Origin: CAZTJA01 sp964613745
GTDB lineage: Bacteria; Desulfobacterota; Desulfomonilia; Desulfomonilales; Desulfomonilaceae
Assembly: GCA_964613745.1 (NCBI GenBank)
Contig: CAZTJA010000112.1
Coordinates: 1-9,976 of the forward strand
Length of the DNA stretch: 9,976 nucleotides
Direction of reading: 5' to 3'
In this document: positions 8,070 through 9,976 of the stretch, in pieces
Position numbering within the stretch: the stretch's first letter is position 1
How the letters are laid out: each line of letters starts with the position of its first letter
Notes under the pieces: generated by a model
What the model was told of the DNA's origin: nothing
Seen by the model: the letters and a program-made list of their open reading frames with translations, nothing else
Databases searched by the model: none
Position numbers and translations under genes: made by a program

Positions 8070-8090
8070 AGGGAGGCACAAAGCCTCCCT
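8070..8090 (-). terminator. Perfect 8-bp GC-rich hairpin just after the aldolase stop
   Basis: AGGGAGGC (8070-8077) and GCCTCCCT (8083-8090) form a perfect stem around a 5-nt loop, starting six bases past the aldolase stop codon on the - strand. Its place suggests a transcription terminator or 3'-end stabiliser for the aldolase mRNA. The sequence after it on that strand is pyrimidine-rich (CCACCCTTCTATTTCC) but has no clean U tract, so termination may be partial or Rho-assisted. Confidence 0.6.
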
Positions 8091-8095
8091 AATTT

Positions 8096-9267
8096 CTAGT
8101 CGTCGAAATTGCCGGCTGGGCCTTTGTCGGTCGACATACCCTCAGCCTTTTTCAGGATATTTTCTCTGGTCCATTCAGAAGGGTCTTCTATTCTCGTAGC
8201 TTTTGGGCCAAGATCATGGGAACCGGCCTTCAGAATCGCATCTATTGCCAATCCGGCCGTGTCGGCTCCGTTGAAGACCTCAGTAATTAAGAGATAGATA
8301 AAATCTTCAACCCCTTTGACCATTCGCTCGCGTTCCTTCGCATCAAGACCAAGCAAGCGATTTTCAAAAGGTCGGTTCAGCTTCTTGTAGTCACCTTTTT
8401 TCCAACCCTTCTCTTCGGCATACTTGACCATCTGCCCCCACATTTTGTCGGATGGACCGAGGTCGCTCAATTTCACAAAATTGCCGTTTTCATCAAGTTG
8501 TGCATTGCCGTATTCATTGACTANNNNNNNNNNNNNNNNNNNNNNNNNNNNNNNNNNNNNNNNNNNNNNNNNNNNNNNNNNNNNNNNNNNNNNNNNNNNN
8601 NNNNNNNNNNNNNNNNNNNNNNNATCCAATCAGGAAAGATGTTGTTTGCATTCAGGCCCTGAACCAAGAAAAGAGCCTCTTCAACCGTTGACAATCCTTC
8701 TTTTCCCTTTATTTCTCCAACTTCGGTTTCGTAACCGGACCATTTTGGAAAGTAATTGTTCAAGTGGATGTTTGTGAGAAGGTTCTCAGCATCCGGCAAA
8801 TGCGATGCATCGATAGCTATGGAGGTAATTCCGGCATCAAAAAGGCTCGGTATTTCCGTTTCAGCCGACTCAATGTCTTTTTCTTTTTTTATACCATAGT
8901 GATCCGCATGAATGGCTACGGGCACGGTAATACCGAGCTCGTTGCAAATCGAATCAACTAATCGCGCCATATTCCAGAGACTAACATCGCAATAGGCATC
9001 AGCGCCGCCTTCCGATTTCGCGATTTCGATTAGTATTGCCGCATTAGCTCGCTGTGCTGCTCGAAGGGCTCCTCTTGCAACAAACGAATTTCTGACACTT
9101 GCCGCTATGGCCATGGCATTGCCTTTGGCCAGCATGGCTCTATCGATAACTTTACCGCTGACGAGAAATGCCTTTGAATTAGGAAATAGTTTTACGACGT
9201 TGGGCGGACGCCCAATGTCCATTGCTCTTTGATATTCGGATTGTGAAATGCCGGACGGGACCTGCAT
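8096..9267 (-). CDS. Class II aldolase family protein, probable fructose-bisphosphate aldolase (internal assembly gap)
   Basis: The N-terminal 214 residues and the last 140 or so are visible; the middle is hidden by 100 N. The first part reads like a class II (zinc) aldolase barrel: VSGKVIDRAMLAKGNAMAIA, VAIHADHYGIK (Asp122/His123 at the proton-donor and metal positions), SIAIDASHLP, and GYETEVGEIKG (the Glu-rich loop). These enzymes cleave fructose 1,6-bisphosphate to dihydroxyacetone phosphate and glyceraldehyde 3-phosphate in glycolysis and gluconeogenesis. The C-terminal part (NEYGNAQLDENGN, SDKMWGQMVKYAEEKGWKKG, GLAIDAILKAGSHDLGPK) is longer than in classic FbaA and looks like a lineage-specific form, so a related sugar-phosphate aldolase is possible. 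The two halves are in different frames across the N run, but the gap length is arbitrary, so this is not evidence of a frameshift. Start ATG 9267 has an excellent GGGAGGG four bases upstream. The remaining metal-histidine and phosphate-binding motifs should lie in the gap. Confidence 0.75.
8524..8623. other. Assembly gap of 100 N inside the aldolase gene
   Basis: Exactly 100 N, a common placeholder for a scaffold gap of unknown size. The flanking sequence on both sides reads as aldolase in the same direction, so the join is probably right. Class II aldolases have a substantial segment between the Glu-rich loop and the C-terminal helices, so the true gap is probably longer than 100 bp. Confidence 0.97.
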
Positions 9268-9271
9268 AATT

Positions 9272-9278
9272 CCCTCCC
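9272..9278 (-). promoter_or_regulatory. Strong ribosome binding site of the aldolase gene
   Basis: GGGAGGG on the - strand, four bases (AATT) before the ATG at 9267. It is the best Shine-Dalgarno in the window and fixes the aldolase start; high translation would suit a central-metabolism enzyme. Confidence 0.85.
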
Positions 9279-9323
9279 ATGTATTGACTGTGGTAAAGCG
9301 TTTGTACTCATTGTGATTCGCTA

Positions 9324-9352
9324 ATTATATGCCGATACCAACTTATTAACAA
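9324..9352 (-). promoter_or_regulatory. Sigma70-type promoter of the aldolase gene
   Basis: On the - strand, TTGTTA (9352-9347, four of six to TTGACA) is followed after exactly 17 bp by a perfect TATAAT (9329-9324). Transcription would start near 9317, about 50 nt before the ATG. A 6-bp inverted repeat touches the upstream edge of the -35 box and is listed separately. Confidence 0.7.
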
Positions 9353-9368
9353 TGACGAACATTCATTG
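9350..9368. repeat. Inverted repeat overlapping the aldolase -35 edge, possible operator
   Basis: CAATGA (9350-9355) and TCATTG (9363-9368) are perfect inverted arms with a 7-nt spacer. The dyad shares three bases with the -35 box and extends upstream of it, where a regulator could act. With 6-bp arms it could also be chance. Confidence 0.35.
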
Positions 9369-9467
9369 AGAGAAGCTTACAAGTATTGGAGTTCTTATTA
9401 TGATGCGAAATTTCCGTTGAACGACACCTAATATTATTTGATCAATAATTCAGACACATATCTCGTA

Positions 9468-9962
9468 TTAATTTCGCCTCGGAGAACCCTTAGCTTCTCC
9501 CGCAATTTTGTTAACTGTCTTTTCCCACTCTATCTCTGCAGGAGGGTAGCCTGACGCTTTAAGAACCTGAAGATCATATTCAATTTGATCGGATTTTGCG
9601 GGCTTCTTCTTCAATGGACACCGGACAGCGCCGAAGTGCAAAGGGCGAAACGCATCGCTTTCTTTGAGAGAGTACTTTACTCCGTCGAATTCAAATTCGA
9701 GCTTTTTAATCCACCAAAGAGTTCCGTTATGCAGTTCTATCTTTAAATAAGAAGTTCCGTCATCTTCCCTGAATCTGAGATACCCTGTGGCGAAGACACG
9801 TTTCAGGTCACTATCGCTCAGAGTTTCATATGGTGGAGTAGAAATCGAATTCTTGAGCGTAAATGCAACAACAGCCATTGCAGAAACAAATACAAAACCG
9901 ATTATGGTTGTCACGACGACTATTTCGTTTCTGCGAAAAGCCGCAATCAATCTCTTTTTCAT
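9468..9962 (-). CDS. Small single-pass membrane protein of unknown function
   Basis: I do not recognise this 164-residue protein. It has a basic start (MKKRLIAAFRRN), one hydrophobic helix at about 13-36, and a soluble part of about 125 residues that would face the periplasm by the positive-inside rule. The soluble part has alternating hydrophobic strands (YLRFREDDGTSYLKIELHNG, WWIKKLEFEFDGVKYSL) suggesting a small beta-sandwich, one lone Cys (115, in GAVRCPLKKK), and a charged C-terminal tail ending GSPRRN. There is no lipobox or known catalytic motif. Start ATG 9962 is supported by GAGG four bases upstream; what lies before is cut off by the window edge after 14 bases. It is on the same strand as the aldolase but separated by 200 bp containing the aldolase's own promoter, so it is probably a separate unit or the end of an upstream operon. 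Confidence 0.8.
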   Translation of the reverse strand: MKKRLIAAFRRNEIVVVTTIIGFVFVSAMAVVAFTLKNSISTPPYETLSDSDLKRVFATGYLRFREDDGTSYLKIELHNGTLWWIKKLEFEFDGVKYSLKESDAFRPLHFGAVRCPLKKKPAKSDQIEYDLQVLKASGYPPAEIEWEKTVNKIAGEAKGSPRRN

Positions 9963-9976
9963 CCAGCCTCGTCCTG

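Noticed and set aside
8424..8777. + strand open frame running through the N gap
   Set aside because: Made continuous only by the N run, and opposite the aldolase coding sequence.
8096..9267. Possible frameshift or pseudogene in the aldolase, since the halves are out of frame
   Set aside because: The N run is a fixed-length placeholder, so the reading phase across it carries no information.
9430..9450. AT-rich near-palindrome around TGATCA downstream of the small membrane protein gene
   Set aside because: The stem is almost all A/T with a bulge and no U tract follows on the - strand; too weak for a terminator or operator call.
1..9976. Search by eye for CRISPR repeats, insertion sequences, tRNA-like cloverleaves and phage genes
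   Set aside because: None seen; gene content and base composition look even across the window.

Overview
The window looks like an ordinary chromosomal stretch from a Gram-negative bacterium of moderate GC content. The clues are two long class A penicillin-binding proteins of the PBP1A type, a membrane-anchored periplasmic HtrA protease, and the non-mevalonate isoprenoid gene ispF. The mix is reminiscent of Desulfobacterota (old Deltaproteobacteria), but this is a weak inference from gene style only. No mobile element, CRISPR array, tRNA or rRNA was seen. A run of exactly 100 N at 8524-8623 shows that the window is a scaffold join.

Layout. Bases 1-204 (-) hold the N-terminal 68 residues of IspF. 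A divergent intergenic region of about 140 bp with a promoter candidate leads into a rightward pair: a PBP1A-type peptidoglycan synthase (347-3154) and an HtrA-type serine protease (3151-4287), coupled by an ATGA overlap. Seven bases beyond the protease stop, a second, diverged PBP1A paralogue ends, running leftward (7135-4295). It sits behind a metallo-beta-lactamase-fold hydrolase of the RNase Z group (7958-7197), probably as an operon. Upstream of that, also leftward, is a class II aldolase-like gene (9267-8096) interrupted by the assembly gap. It has a good sigma70-type promoter, a strong ribosome binding site and a hairpin directly after its stop. The last gene (9962-9468, -) encodes a small single-pass membrane protein that I do not recognise.

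How it fits together. The centre of the window is a cell-envelope cluster: two bifunctional glycosyltransferase/transpeptidases on opposite strands, facing each other across a periplasmic quality-control protease. Both PBPs keep the motifs expected of active enzymes (EDxxFxxH and GGSTIT in the glycosyltransferase, SxxK/SRN/KTGTT in the transpeptidase), so both are probably functional. The flanking genes (IspF, MBL hydrolase, aldolase) are housekeeping or metabolic. IspF links loosely to cell-wall synthesis because isoprenoids feed undecaprenyl phosphate.

I found no clear new system. The points most worth a second look are the convergent PBP1A paralogues around a translationally coupled HtrA, the altered glycosyltransferase motif and Pro-rich tail of the second PBP, the unusual aldolase with its missing middle, and a dyad touching the aldolase promoter.
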